The notes under the pieces were generated by a model. It saw only the letters and a program-made list of their open reading frames with translations. It did no database searches and was not told the DNA's origin. A stretch of DNA of 59,214 nucleotides from Zygnema circumcarinatum (lineage: Eukaryota; Streptophyta; Zygnematophyceae; Zygnematales; Zygnemataceae): assembly GCA_037447605.1 (NCBI GenBank), contig CM074821.1, positions 161,923-221,136 on the forward strand, given 5' to 3'. Below, in pieces: positions 23,001-33,897 of this stretch. A program made the position numbers and the translations under genes. Each line of letters begins with the position of its first letter. The first letter of the stretch is position 1.

Positions 23001-25974
23001 CGGCTAGGAAGAGGCTTGGGTGATGGCTCCTCCACATCATAGAGCAGCTCCACTGTGAAGTCATCCACCTGCTCCTTGAGAGACCGCATCACCTGCATGT
23101 GCTCCATGTTCAAAGATTTCAAACTTCAAAACCTCACACAAAGATACAAGATAGGAGGACCGCTCCCATCAAAAAACGAGACTGCATGTAAAAACAAGAA
23201 ACATCTATGCCTAAAAGCAAGATTCAGCAATTCTCCATTTGAAACAATGCAGCAATTTGCCATCCTCACCTTGGTCGGAAGCTTCTTGAGGCGAGGAAAC
23301 AGCTGCTGAGCAGCCTCCTCCCCAGCCGCCATGGATCCCTCTCCCTCCTCACTCTGCTGCACCTTGAAGAGGATACCGTAAGGCAGACCGTCGATCATCC
23401 CGATCCGACGGTTCAGCTTGAAGCTGTCGCTCATGTTGGCTGCAAACAGGGACGAGCCCAAAGCCAACGCCTCGTCGGCATCCAAATGGCGATCCAATTT
23501 TTTGTCTCCGAGGAATTCTGTCAGCACGCTCTGCAGGCAGCATCCTCCTCGCACATTTCTCAATTGGAGCATATGCAACTGCAGTCACTTCTGCATATCT
23601 TAAATGTCATACTTACTACCTCTATGACTATCAGTATCGGTGGTTCATTGTGGCTCTTCTATTCTGCAAAACATCACTTTAACACTTGACACAGAACTCG
23701 TCCTCCATTTGATTGCTAGCTTCATATCCCATTTCATGGATGTGTGCTTCTTCTAAGAATGTTTTCATTATTCAAGTTAAATGCCTCATATATGACATTG
23801 TACTTAAAGAAAGGAGGGACATGTGATCTTGCTTCAGTCGGCCATACTCACTGTTCCCAACATAGCTCATTGCTCAAATCATCTCGATTGACAATCAGCT
23901 TGGGTTTCCAACTAAGCCTATAATTCCTGATTCCAATAACTATTCCAGACCTTCCTGCCTTGTAACTGGTAATTACCAGGTCAAACCAGCCCACAAACCT
24001 CTCCAAATGTCCTAGACGAACTTTCTTGATTTTGGCTGAATGAACTACCTAAGGGAGGGAGGGGACGAGAAAGGGAAGAGGGAGGCAAGACTCTGGGAGA
24101 GAGAGCCCCATCAAGTAGTCCTTTAGCGCACCTGTAATTTGGGAACCCTAGTGGCCCCTCCCACAAGTTCGAATGCGTCGATGTCGGCCACCGTCATATT
24201 CACATCTTCCAAGACCTGCTTCAAGGGCTGCACCGCTCGACTCCAAAACTCCGAACAGAGATCTTCAAACTTCTCTCTCGTTATACTCGTCCTGCAAAGA
24301 TCATCCTCTAAGCTGAGAGTAAACGTCCTGATGCAGAGATACGGAGTAATCGCAGAGGGAGCCAGGGGGGCGGGCGAGAGAGAGGAGGGGAGAGAGAGAG
24401 AGAGAGAGAGATTGAGAGATCCTGCCAGTATACATCTCAATTAGTCATGGACAGACCCTCCGGACGATCTTACCGGAAATCTACATCTTCAAATAGAGAC
24501 TCCGCTGAGAGAGGGGCCTCTGTATTGGCGCTCAATATCTCCTTCGTGCGCTTCACTTCCTTCCGAAGCTTCGCCATGGCTTTAGGGGAGGTCCGCACAT
24601 CCGCTTCGAGACCTGATTTCTTGTTAAATTCGTCCGCAAAATACTCCAGCAGTTTTCGCTCGAGGGTTTGCCCTCCGAGCTCTGAGTCCCACCTCACTCC
24701 CTTTACCTGCACAAGTAAATAATTTTAGGCCCATAAAATACCAGCAGTTAGGCGCAAAACATAGACTATAAGCTCGACAACATAAGTAATGAAGGATAAG
24801 GTTGATAGTACATCCTCTCCAATAATTTAGAGCATAGTGGAAATCTTGGACATAAGAAGCCAGCATCCTAAAAAAAAAGTTAAAAAAAACTTTTAATATA
24901 AATGAAGTATGCATATTAAGACAAAAGCCGCCCCGAAGAGTCCTCAACCGTTTCAATGCATTACTTGTCAAGAGTTTGATCCAGCTATACACATGAATGC
25001 AAGATCTTTAGCACCAGTAGTGTGTGTGAGACGCAGGGGAAAGAGAGAGAGGGAAAGAGGAAGAGGAAAACTGCGAGGCAGAGAACAAGGTAGCTATCAC
25101 GTTCCAGAATGATTCATTGAACTTCTTATCTACAAACCACGCTGGTTCCAACGCGCCACTCCCCCAAATCCTACAAAAGTACTACCACTCTAATGATCAC
25201 TCTCACCTGAAACTGATTAGAAGACACATTCTTCCCCCGATCCCGCGTCATATACGCCGAATAATGTATCACAGCCGCATAAACACTATTAGCCCCCATG
25301 TCATAAATCACCACATTCTTGCTCCCGTTCGAAAAGTCCTTATCAATGCCGTACTGCAGGGCCACCCCTGCGTGCTCCTGAATGAGGCCCAGCACACTGA
25401 TCCCCACCATCTGTGCTGCATCCAGTATGCCCTGCCTCTGACTCTGCCCAAAGTACGGCGGAACACTCACAACCGCATCCGTCACAGTGCCCTTCACATG
25501 CCCCTCTGCCAGCCGATGAGCGTAGTCCAAAATGAGCGCCAAAAGCTCCTCCGCCGTGTACTCCGTCTCCCCGTCTTGCCCTAAAATCTTCACTGTGGAG
25601 CGCTCCGCGTCTGCAGAGAGCTTGTACGGAAGGTAATTCTCCCTTGTAATAGGCAGCACGTCCTGCAGGGGCCGTCCGATAAAGTCACGCAGGCGCGAGA
25701 ACACGCGGTCGGGGTAGCGCGCGGCGATCCCGATCGCCTCCTCTGAGAGGAGGCGGTCGCCGTTGGAGATGGCGACGATGGCGGGGGACTTACGCTTCGA
25801 CATCTCGTTGATGGCAATGTCGATGGGGGCGCGCCCGGGTTTAGGGTTTACGACGGCGACTTTCAGAGCTTCCGAGCCGAGGTCCACTGTGAACACGGCC
25901 GCGCTGCAAGTGGAGGCCATGGCGGTGAGGAGGAGTAGGAGGGGGAGGAGGGGGGAAGGGGGAGGGGGAGCCAT
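20076..25974 (-). CDS. HSP70-17: HSP70-17 / GRP170-type ER chaperone
   Basis: ER-luminal large HSP70 (Lhs1/GRP170/HYOU1 class) that helps folding and acts as nucleotide exchange factor for BiP. 914 residues in 14 exons: 25974-25207, 24706-24474, 24291-24132, 23530-23270, 23092-22953, 22809-22398, 22255-22094, 21844-21767, 21676-21576, 21459-21390, 20963-20907, 20710-20649, 20493-20421, 20243-20076. The signal peptide is leucine-rich (PLLPLLLLLTAMASTCSAA), followed by FTVDLGSEALKVAVV. Further HSP70 landmarks are VVSVPPYFGQSQRQGILDAA, YDMGANSVYAAVI, ELVGGATRVPKLQ and DADEALALGSSLFAA. A long acidic Ser/Glu/Thr-rich loop occupies exon 6, and the C-terminus is HDEL, the ER retrieval signal. Arabidopsis HSP70-17 is about 870 residues. 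The last exon could start slightly earlier. An intron carries telomere-like repeats. Confidence 0.94.
21087..21389. repeat. Interstitial TTAGGG-type telomere-like repeat
   Basis: About 300 bp of degenerate hexamers on the plus strand: TTAGGG mixed with TTAGAG, TTAGGA, TTAAGG and TTACGG. The tract lies inside the HSP70-17 intron between 21390 and 20963 and reaches exactly to the GTGCTC donor. Read along the gene it is CCCTAA. Shorter CCCTAAACCCTCAACCCTAA copies lie near 20754-20772. Confidence 0.85.
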
Positions 25975-25996
25975 GGGAGGGATGAGGGAGAAGAGT

Positions 25997-26000
<4 letters not shown>

Positions 26001-26031
<31 letters not shown>

Positions 26032-26041
26032 NNNNNNNNNN
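26001..26041. other. Poly-G run and assembly gap
   Basis: A G homopolymer of about 30 bases is followed by ten N (26032-26041), inside the 5' leader region of HSP70-17, about 25-65 bp upstream of its ATG. The true length is unknown; polymerase or assembly failure on the homopolymer is the likely cause. Confidence 0.95.
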
Positions 26042-26967
26042 AGGGAGGAGGTGAAGGGGTGAGAGGAAAAGGGAGGGGGGAGGGAGAAAGAGAGGTAGAG
26101 AGGTAGAGAGAGAGAGGGAGAGAGTGTGAGGGAGAGAGGGAGGGAGGGAAGGAGAGCACAGGGCAGGCAGAAGCCGGGTAGGAAGAGCGGGGAGTGAGCT
26201 AGCCGGAACGGTAACCGTACAAGAAAAGTTGACGGCTGGCAGGGAAAAAGGTGCTGACGACGGACGGCCGGCAGATAAACTGGACCTTTCCATGCAGTTA
26301 GACGACAGTTCGTCACATGTAGCGGGGGGCAGTTTGACCTTCTAGAAGGTTGCCCCTTGTTGAGTGACGCGGCTCGACGAGTTTCGACCAATCGCAGGGC
26401 AGGAAACTGCCACGTCGGATAGTACCGCCTGAAATGGCCGGTCAAGATTGACCGGCGAAAGGACGCCTGTTGACGTTTGATTTCAGATTAACAAATTTCA
26501 TACCTGGTCTGGACAGCTTAAAAACAATCGCATGCATATATTTTTCTTTGTACCGGCAGTTGAACAAGGGAAAGGGTGTGCGCCTTAATACCGTGTTCAA
26601 TCGACTGCCAATAAGGGCCTGCCACAACATCAACATGCCTACGTGACATTCTGTGATTGGCTGATCTAGACACTCGTTCAATTTAGCCTTCCCCACAGCC
26701 ACGATGCCGTACGGTACGGCATGACTTTGTAGTATAACTTTATCGCGAATATTTTATAAAGTAATGCTATAATCTCAAATTTTCAAGCGGGCCGGCAGGT
26801 TTCTCGCCTTGGCTTAAGTTTATCCGTAGAGTCATATAAAGTCACATTGTAGTTTCAAACGAGGCTGGTTTGTTGCCTGGCCGGCCCTGGAAGCCTGCAA
26901 GGCTGCCTCCCTCCCTCCCTCCCTCCCTCCCTCCCTCCCTTGTATTTTATTAGCAAGAAGGAAGACG
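26042..26967. other. Divergent promoter region between HSP70-17 and CcmE
   Basis: Shared upstream space of two divergent genes. 26042-26160 is GA-rich leader sequence of HSP70-17. The candidate heat-shock element lies in the middle. A (CCTC)n/(CCCT)n run at 26908-26940 sits just upstream of the CcmE start. Confidence 0.5.
26338..26349 (-). promoter_or_regulatory. Candidate heat-shock element of HSP70-17
   Basis: CCTTCTAGAAGG is a perfect palindrome containing the head-to-head TTC/GAA units bound by heat-shock factors, about 365 bp upstream of the HSP70-17 ATG. Within the next 90 bp lie CCAAT (26389-26393) and CCACGTC (26410-26416), which resemble parts of ER-stress elements, but their spacing does not match the classical CCAAT-N9-CCACG. 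Inferred from motif and position only. Confidence 0.45.
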
Positions 26968-29317
26968 ATGCTGCTCAGACGCATGCGCAAGGGCGCTTCG
27001 GCGCTCCTCTCGCCACAGAATGTAAGAAGGCAGTGCGATCCATGATTAGGGATTTTAAAACCATGCTTTGGTACAGATATTGACTTCTCTGTCTGAAATG
27101 AAGAGAGGTAACTCGTTGTGTTTCTTGCTGCTTTTCACAAACGTGCGGTTGTGGCTGCAGGGTCGGTTTCCTCCTGCCGCTGCTGAATCCAGACAACGAC
27201 TGGCTGACTCCTCTGCGGGAGAAGGTGTGCATGCTTGCTCAGCTGTCGTTTGCTCACAGAAGAGGTCGGAGAAAGTAGGCGGGAGAGAGTCAGGGAGAGG
27301 GAGAGAAGGGAGAGGGAGGAAGGGAGGCTGGGAGAGATAGGGGAGGGTGGGAGAGTGATTGCTTGGAGTTTGTTTCCTCATTATTGATGTTTTCATCTAG
27401 GCTTTTCGAAGGAAGAGAAGGTAAGAAAGTAAAGTGCAAGCAGTGAGTATTAACTAGGATAGAAACACACAAAAAAAAAATTCCACGGCTGACTGCCAGA
27501 TGTCAAGCCGGGGCAGTGCGTGCAACTTGCAGAGGCTTTGAAGCAGGAAGTAGCAGCCATGCTAGAATCCTTCTAGTGAGGTGCTTCCCCCTCGGCAACC
27601 CCTGTGCTATGCGATCTGGAGCAGTCTTTCAACAACAAGCACTGCCGTTTAGGTGATTATTTTTTCTAAATTGACGTGGTTGATAATTCATGCGCATATG
27701 CGTGGTCTGTTCGTTGGTGATATCAATTTTTCTCTGTCATTTGACTTGTACAGTGAATCTGCTTCGTCTCCTTAGGTTCTTTTGAATGTCTTCTTGAAAT
27801 TGAACTCGGGCAGGGGAGCAGGACTATAGCTGGAAGAGGATTTGCTTCATGGGCGGGTGGTCGACCGGACATTGGAGCACGAGCACGGGCTTTGCAGCAA
27901 AAGCGAATGTGGAGTCTTGCTCTCGGAGGGGCCACTGTTGCGGGATTTGTTATAGTCGTGCTGAATACTTTTCAAGAGAGCCTTATGTTCTACATTACTC
28001 CTTCTGAGGTAAGAACAAGCGCCTTGGGAGGATACGCTTGGGGCAATTTCTTGATTGGTGAGGGTGGTCGGTTCGTGCTGAAGTAACAAAAGAAGAGCTT
28101 CAAAAGGTAAGGAGGACAAGCTGACTGGCAAAGTCGCTTCTGCATCTTCAAATGGCATAAAGACACTAGAAGTGATAAGTTACGAGGTGTTCGTTCAGAG
28201 CCAGCATTTATTGTGATTTTGTAGTGTTGCAGGCTTTGCAAAAATTTAGCGCAGAAACATCGCGGAAACGGTTTCGCCTTGGAGGGTTGGTGCTTGAAGG
28301 AAGGTGGGATATCTATGCTCGTACAATGCTATCATGTTGCTCACATGTCTCTCCATGCTAATGCAGCAAAGGAACTAACGAAGTGGGTATGCTGATGTAT
28401 TGAACAGTGTGCGGCATTATTCTGGTGCTGCTGAGATGGAGTTTGTTGTAACAGACCTGGCAACAGATGTAAGTATATTCTGCTTGTCCCAGTTTTCGTC
28501 CACTAGTTGACAGTGGCTTTTTCTACAAGAATGATGCCTCCTGTACGCTACCCTTCCGCCAGTTGCACTTTGTATGAAATTTGTTTCCTTATGAACTCTG
28601 CCTTTTGTATAATTGTAGTGAACATCGAACAGTTTGGCTTTGTTTTGTCCTTCATCTCATCCTTTGTCTCACTGTCACTCCATGGGGCCCGATGTGCAGA
28701 TTTTGGTGCGATATAGAGGAGCGCTGCCCGACCTGTTTCGTGAGGGCCACAGTGTAGTGGCTGAAGGGTTCCTGAAGCCCCTGGCAGAGGAGAGGGAGGG
28801 GAGGGAGAGGACCTCGGAGGCTGCCATTAGTGAGAATGCAGAGACGCAGGAGAAAGCTAGAAGCCTAGGCTGCTACTTTGCTGCGGCGGAGGTTTTGGCT
28901 AAGCATGACGAGGTAACGACTAAGATCTGTAGATCTGTATATCCGTATCATCTCCCACTCCCTCCCTCCCCCGCCTTCCTCTCCATCTCCCTCTCTCCCT
29001 CTCCCCCTCCCTCTCCCTCCCCCTCTCTCGCATTAGATGTCACTGATTAATCTAAAAAACTATCAATGTTTTTGTCAGTGTTCTTCCCTCATTGATATAT
29101 GGTTTTTGTTCCACTGCAGAAATACATGCCCAAGGAGGTGGCTGCAGCCGTGGAACGGAACAGGATTGCGTTGGAGGCCACAGAAAAGGCTGCCAAGGAA
29201 TCTGATGGTGCTCTCATTGCAGCGCCTGTGATGGCTGCCAAGAGCGGGAAGCCAAGCAAGCTGAGCAAGGTCGCTCAGTCTCCTTCTCAAGCGCAACAGT
29301 ATGACATGAGTGGCTGA
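26968..29317 (+). CDS. CCME: CcmE, mitochondrial heme chaperone of cytochrome c maturation
   Basis: Binds heme covalently in the mitochondrial intermembrane space and hands it to apocytochrome c (system I). 289 residues in the predicted model: exons 26968-27021, 27161-27224, 27754-27775, 27822-28008, 28233-28303, 28408-28468, 28700-28912, 29120-29317. The basic N-terminus (MLLRRMRKGASALL) fits a mitochondrial presequence. One membrane helix (LALGGATVAGFVIVVLNTF) is followed by FYITPSE, the OB-fold motifs RKRFRLGGLVLEG and YRGALPDLFREG, and the heme site VLAKHDEKY, whose His and following Tyr are the covalent/axial ligands. An extra charged stretch of about 25 residues precedes the AAEVLAKHDE strand, and the Ala/Lys-rich tail is long. 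Exons 4-8 are firm. The first three, including a 22-nt microexon with a GTTCTT donor, are inferred only from phase. Confidence 0.88.
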
Positions 29318-29774
29318 ACGCGGCGGGGGGTTCCATGTTATGTTCTTTGAAGCTGACAAACGGGAACAATTTGAACATTTTTTCTCTTTTAAAAAAGAAG
29401 TCCTGTCTCACGGCGAGATTAACTGTGCCTTCTGCCCATCAAAGATGTCATCCGACACAAGTATCGACACAAATATCTAATGGCAGGAGCGGGTAGGCTT
29501 TTGGTCCTGGCTACTTGGGAGTTCGTTTGTCAAGGCTTTCCAACTATTCAATCACAAATTCTACCCACCTACACTTTCCGAAAAATTCCAACGCACCCAA
29601 GTGTTTAAACCCCGAACATTCCTTCCCTAGAGCCACTTAACGCCACAACCCCCCTCTCCCTAATCACCTACAATTTGCAGTCACCTCTGGAATCCACCAC
29701 CACCACCACCACAACGCCCTCAAGGCTGCCATAAATCACACCGCCCCATCTCGTACCGTATCGCCAACCTTCCT
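29318..29774. other. Convergent 3' spacer
   Basis: Between the convergent CcmE and STAR1-ALS3-like genes. A (CAC)n run lies at 29696-29712. No coding similarity seen. Confidence 0.45.
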
Positions 29775-32700
29775 CTAGTCCCGAGGAAACAGGCGAGCGT
29801 CGAGCTGGAAGGTCGGCGTGAAGAGGCGGCCCCACGCGAAGAAGGTGGCGGCGAGGCTGCTGATGGTGCCCGTGCCGATGACCATGTTCACCACCACGAT
29901 CTGCACGCACGCGGCGGAGAAGGGGGACACGCCCGCCATGATGAGGCCCGTCATGGCGCCCGGGAGGGAGATGAGCCCCACCGTCTTCGCATTGTCCAGC
30001 ACGGGGGCCAGCGCCACCGTCAGACACCGCCGCATCTGCTTCGCCATGGCCTGCCGGGGAGTCGCGCCCAGGGCCAGGGCCGCCTCCACCTGCACACTCC
30101 CTTTCGGCAGAGGTTAGTGTCAAGAGCGAAGTTGTAAGGAGTGTAGATAGAGAGCGAGGGGAGGGGGGAGAGAGTGGGAGGGGGAATGGGAGAGAGAGAG
30201 TGGGGGGGAGAACGGGGGTGTGAGAGTGGGTGGGAGAGGGAGGAACGGGAAGGGGGAAGGGGATGGAGGGGGGGGCGGGATGGAGGGAGGGAGTGGGAGA
30301 GGAGTGGGAGAGAGCGAAGGAGGCGGAGAGGGAGAGAAGAGAGCCCCAAAAGGAGAAAGTTAGTCTACACTCACTCTGTCCTTCTCCAGGCGGACCTCCT
30401 CCAGCATGCGTTTCAAAGTGACCCCGGTGACAGTCATAGAGTTTCCCACCAGCATGCCGGCCAAGGGAATAACGTACTGCGCCCGTAAAGGAAAGATTTG
30501 GAGCGACAGAAGCACTACCAAGCTCCCGCTGCTCCCGCAGAGGACAGCTAGCCCAGCCACCATATGGCTTCCTGGCAGCCCTTTAGCACGCTCTCCAGCA
30601 GTGTATGCAGCAGCGCTCACCTGGCAAGCATTCAAGATATAAAAATCGTTAACTCACTTGATTACAATCACTGTATTGAACATACCATTCAAATTGCAGC
30701 AGAGGGAGAATGGAAAGCAAGTACTCCAGTCCAAAGTTCGGACATTCTGGCCACTCCTGACGCTGCTAGTGAATGAGTTGATTCAGACTGCCTTAAACAA
30801 ACATTGAGGCGAGATTAGATCTCAATAATTTGATGTCAAACGACCTCACCATGATGCAGTAGGCCGTCATACATGCCAACACGCCCATCGCTCCCTCCTG
30901 AGCGAAGACGAAATGGAGGAAGAACCCGACAATACAAAGTTGCACAAAAGCCCGACCAGCTGAAAAAGCAATGTCTTTCCCAAGACCCAGTTTCTGCCAA
31001 TACGAAAGCCCGAAAGCAATGGCCACTAGCAGCAGGGCCAGTGATGCTTTCACCAGTCCATCCTTAAACGATAGAATCACAGGTCCGCCCACCATCAGAT
31101 CTTGGCTCTCCACTTTCCCCATGGTTTCCAACTCCGGCAGCATTGTTAAGAAGAGATCCTGCATGCCAGCCATCATCTTTGCTTCTTGTATCGAGCAATA
31201 GCGGCTGCTCCTCTCCTTTGTCTGCGTCTTGCTTCACAGGATACTCCGAGTGGAAAGAGAGCAGATCCTTCACGGGGATAGAGGAGCTTCTTTGCGCAAG
31301 TTCAGAGGGTGAGCAGATGTCCACAATTTCGCCGTTGTTCAACACAACTACGAGGTCAGCAATTCGCTGGACCTGTTCTATGCTATGTGATGTCCACAGA
31401 GCAGTAAGCCCGTTAGAGTCTCGCCGATTCCGAATTGTGGCTTCCACGTGCAGTGTAGCACGCTGATCAAGAGAACTCGTCGGTTCGTCAAGAAGGAGAA
31501 CCTGCATGTCGGGATTTTTCGAGTTATTTAAAGTTATTTAAGAATCACCAGTGCACCGAGAACAGAAGTGACTGAAGTTTAGAAAACAGCCGTCAATGGC
31601 AGTGCACACTCGAATGGGGCAGCCGTCACATCAAAGCTCATTTAACATCAACCGTCATTTAAAAAGTTGCGATAAGGAAGGTTCAGCACGTTGTGCAGAA
31701 CCGTTCAGAGAAAGAGATACAAAAAAAAAAGGTACCGTAAAAGTATATATGAAAGTTACCTGTGGGCGGTTTGCAAGAGCTCGTGCAATAGCTACAGACT
31801 GTGCTTCACCTCCCGAAAGCGTGCGAGCCTGTCGCTTTGCAAAAGTGGGCTCTAAATAGACAGAAGCCAACAAGTTTGAGACTTCCTTCTCGCTCAGCTG
31901 CTTCCCCTGAAGCCGCAGACCGTAAGCCAAATTTTCTTCAACTGTTTCTGTTGTCATGACACAAAGAAGCCCCTCTCAGTTGAAGCGTGGAAACACTATT
32001 GTTGGACTTCTGGCAGTTTGTAATAAGGACTTTAGTAGATTTGTCAATTGGAAATAGCTCATGGAATGCTGTTGTCTAAAACAACTAAACAATTGCTCAT
32101 CCTCAACAACAAAACAAAAAAGTGCAACGACAGCGGAGAACGGACCGTCAAACAAAGCTGGGTTCTGAGGGACGATGCCGACTGTTCGACGCAGATTAAT
32201 CACATTCCGTTCAGTGACATCGCAGCCGTCCAGAAACACGGAGCCCTTAGGAGGCTCCCACAACCGATTGATGGCGCGTAGAAGAGTTGACTTTCCACTG
32301 CATCCCTTGAAACCCCCCCAAGCCTCATTAGCTTCCGTGTACGGACTCAAGCATCCCCCTAAACATGCGCTTCAGACATGACCTTTCCGACCCGACCAAA
32401 TGTAGACCTTTCCTTCGACCATGTGAAGGCAGTGAGATTTTGTTTCTCCCTCTCCCTCTCCCTCTCCCTCTCCCTCTCCCTCTCCCTCTCCCTCTCCCTC
32501 TCCCTCTCCCTCTCCCTCCCCCGCCCCCTCGACCCCGCCCTCTCTCCCTCTCCCTACCCCTCCTCAGTCTCCCTCCACCCCTCCTTCCCTCCCTTCCCGT
32601 CATCTTCCCCCTCTACCCCTCTACCCCTCCCTCCCCACTCCCTCTACCACTCTCCCCTTCCCCCTCTCTCCCTCTAATCTCTCCCCCACACCTCCCCTGC

Positions 32701-32865
32701 AGCTTCAACCCCAAATGCACACCTGCCACTAGGTCCAATCAGGCAGACTATGGCGCCACGTGGCACGTCCAAAGTACAGTCCCGCAGCACGAAGCCGTTG
32801 CTCAGGCCTCGCAGAGAGATCCGCGCCTCGCCCCCCCTCGCCGCTGCCTCCTCCCCGCCCGCCAT
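29775..32865 (-). CDS. Fused STAR1-like ATPase and ALS3/FetB-like permease (ABC transporter)
   Basis: Half one is an ABC ATPase of the STAR1/FetA type: Walker A GPSGSGKST (residues 44-52), Q-loop VPQNPALFDETVEENL, signature LSGGEAQSVAIARAL, Walker B VLLLDEPTSSLD and H-loop TSHSIEQ. Half two is a UPF0014/FetB/ALS3 membrane domain: LGLGKDIAFSAGRAFVQL, AQYVIPLAGMLVGNSMT, the coupling loop EAALALGATPRQAMAKQMRR and VGLISLPGAMTGLIMAG. In plants STAR1 and STAR2/ALS3 are separate proteins that pair in aluminium tolerance. Exons: 32865-32723, 32297-32146, 31947-31760, 31501-31238, 31158-30850, 30620-30375, 30089-29775; 538 residues. The fusion depends on a predicted 79-nt GT-AG intron (31237-31159) that joins the halves in phase. 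Without it the ATPase frame runs to a stop at 31064 and overlaps a Met-initiated permease frame (31176). No transit peptide is obvious. Confidence 0.85.
32447..32520. repeat. (CCCTCT)n microsatellite in intron
   Basis: About twelve near-perfect CCCTCT units on the plus strand, in the first intron of the STAR1-ALS3-like gene, embedded in a longer pyrimidine tract that reaches about 32700. Confidence 0.9.
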
Positions 32866-33269
32866 TGCCGCGCCCTGCAAGCTCCACCCCTTTCAAGTCG
32901 AGAGAGCCGTTCCATGTCCATGTCCTCAACGGCCTAAAGTTCACCGACATTCAATTGCGTCACATGCTGAATTTCGCAGTTGACCCGTAAATTTTGAAGA
33001 GTTTCTGCATAGATAATGGCCGTTACAGGTCAAAGTCAATACCGACGTGACGTCGTTCGCAACGCTGATTGGCTTTAGGGGTTCCACGTCAGCAGAGGCG
33101 CGTGTCCGGCACGCAGTTGCCAGAGTGTCGGCGCGCGTTCGCCGCCTGCCCGGCGCGCGATTGGACGGACAGTGCTTCTGACGTGATGCTTGCTCGTTGG
33201 TCCAAACCCTGTACGGATTGGTTTCTTGTCGGTATCCGTACGGATGGAATGGATAAGAAAAAGGAATTT
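32866..33269. promoter_or_regulatory. Upstream region of the STAR1-ALS3-like gene
   Basis: Spacer between the gene start and the foldback element. It contains ACGTGACGTCG-like and CCACGTCAGC sequences near 33050-33090, which are G-box/CRE-type cores. Function is only inferred from position. Confidence 0.3.
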
Positions 33270-33897
33270 GTCGATAGTGATAAATCCACCCCTTGTTTGG
33301 ATCGACAAACCCCTTTTTTCACCGGGCAGATTTTAAAATAGACAAAAAAAGGTTAATAACGGAAAGTGGGAAAATGCATTTTTCCCACTTTTTTGAAATC
33401 GATACACACCTTTTTCCGTTGGGCAGATTTTATTTTTGCTAACCAAGGAAAATGATATCCCGTCACCCCATTTTGAATCTCCCACCCCCCTGAATTTTTT
33501 TTTTTGGGAGCGTCCGCTACGAGATCGTTAGCAAGTGTGCGTCCTTCACATGTGCGGTAAATCTCAGCCGCCGATTTTTTTGCAGAAAGCAGCACGACAA
33601 CCGTTCGATATGTAGACGGGCTCGTTCCCAGCGAATGGCACGCGCCCACGTGTCCCACCAAAGCCGGCTTGTACGGGCAGACGCTCGTACGGGCAGACGC
33701 ACTCTATAAATTTTTGACCTTATGTTTGTAAAATAAAATCTGCCCGACGAAAAAAGGCGTGTATCGACTCCAAAAAGGTGGGAAAAAAGCATTTTCCGTT
33801 TTTAAACCTTTGTTGCCTATTTTAAAATCTGCCCGGCGAAAAAAGGTGTGTGTCGAATGTCGATCCAAAAAAGGGCTGGATTTCTCACTACCCTTCA
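33270..33897. mobile_element. Foldback (long inverted repeat) element, copy 1
   Basis: Left end GATAGTGATAAATCCACCCC and right end (reverse complement GGGTAGTGAGAAATCCAGCCC) match. Inside each arm the same blocks recur in mirror order: GGGCAGATTTTA, a segment with AACGG and a TTTTTCCCACTTTTT run, ATCGATACAC, GGGCAGATTTTATTTT. It shares these blocks and inner sequence (ACAGCGAATGGCACG-like, CCACGTGTCCC) with the element at 52493-53431, so both belong to one family. No protein-coding capacity is seen and no clear target duplication was found. Confidence 0.7.

Noticed and set aside
25841-26445. Extended reading frame upstream of the HSP70-17 Met
   Set aside because: It runs through the N gap and the poly-G run; the signal peptide directly after the Met at 25974 marks the true start.
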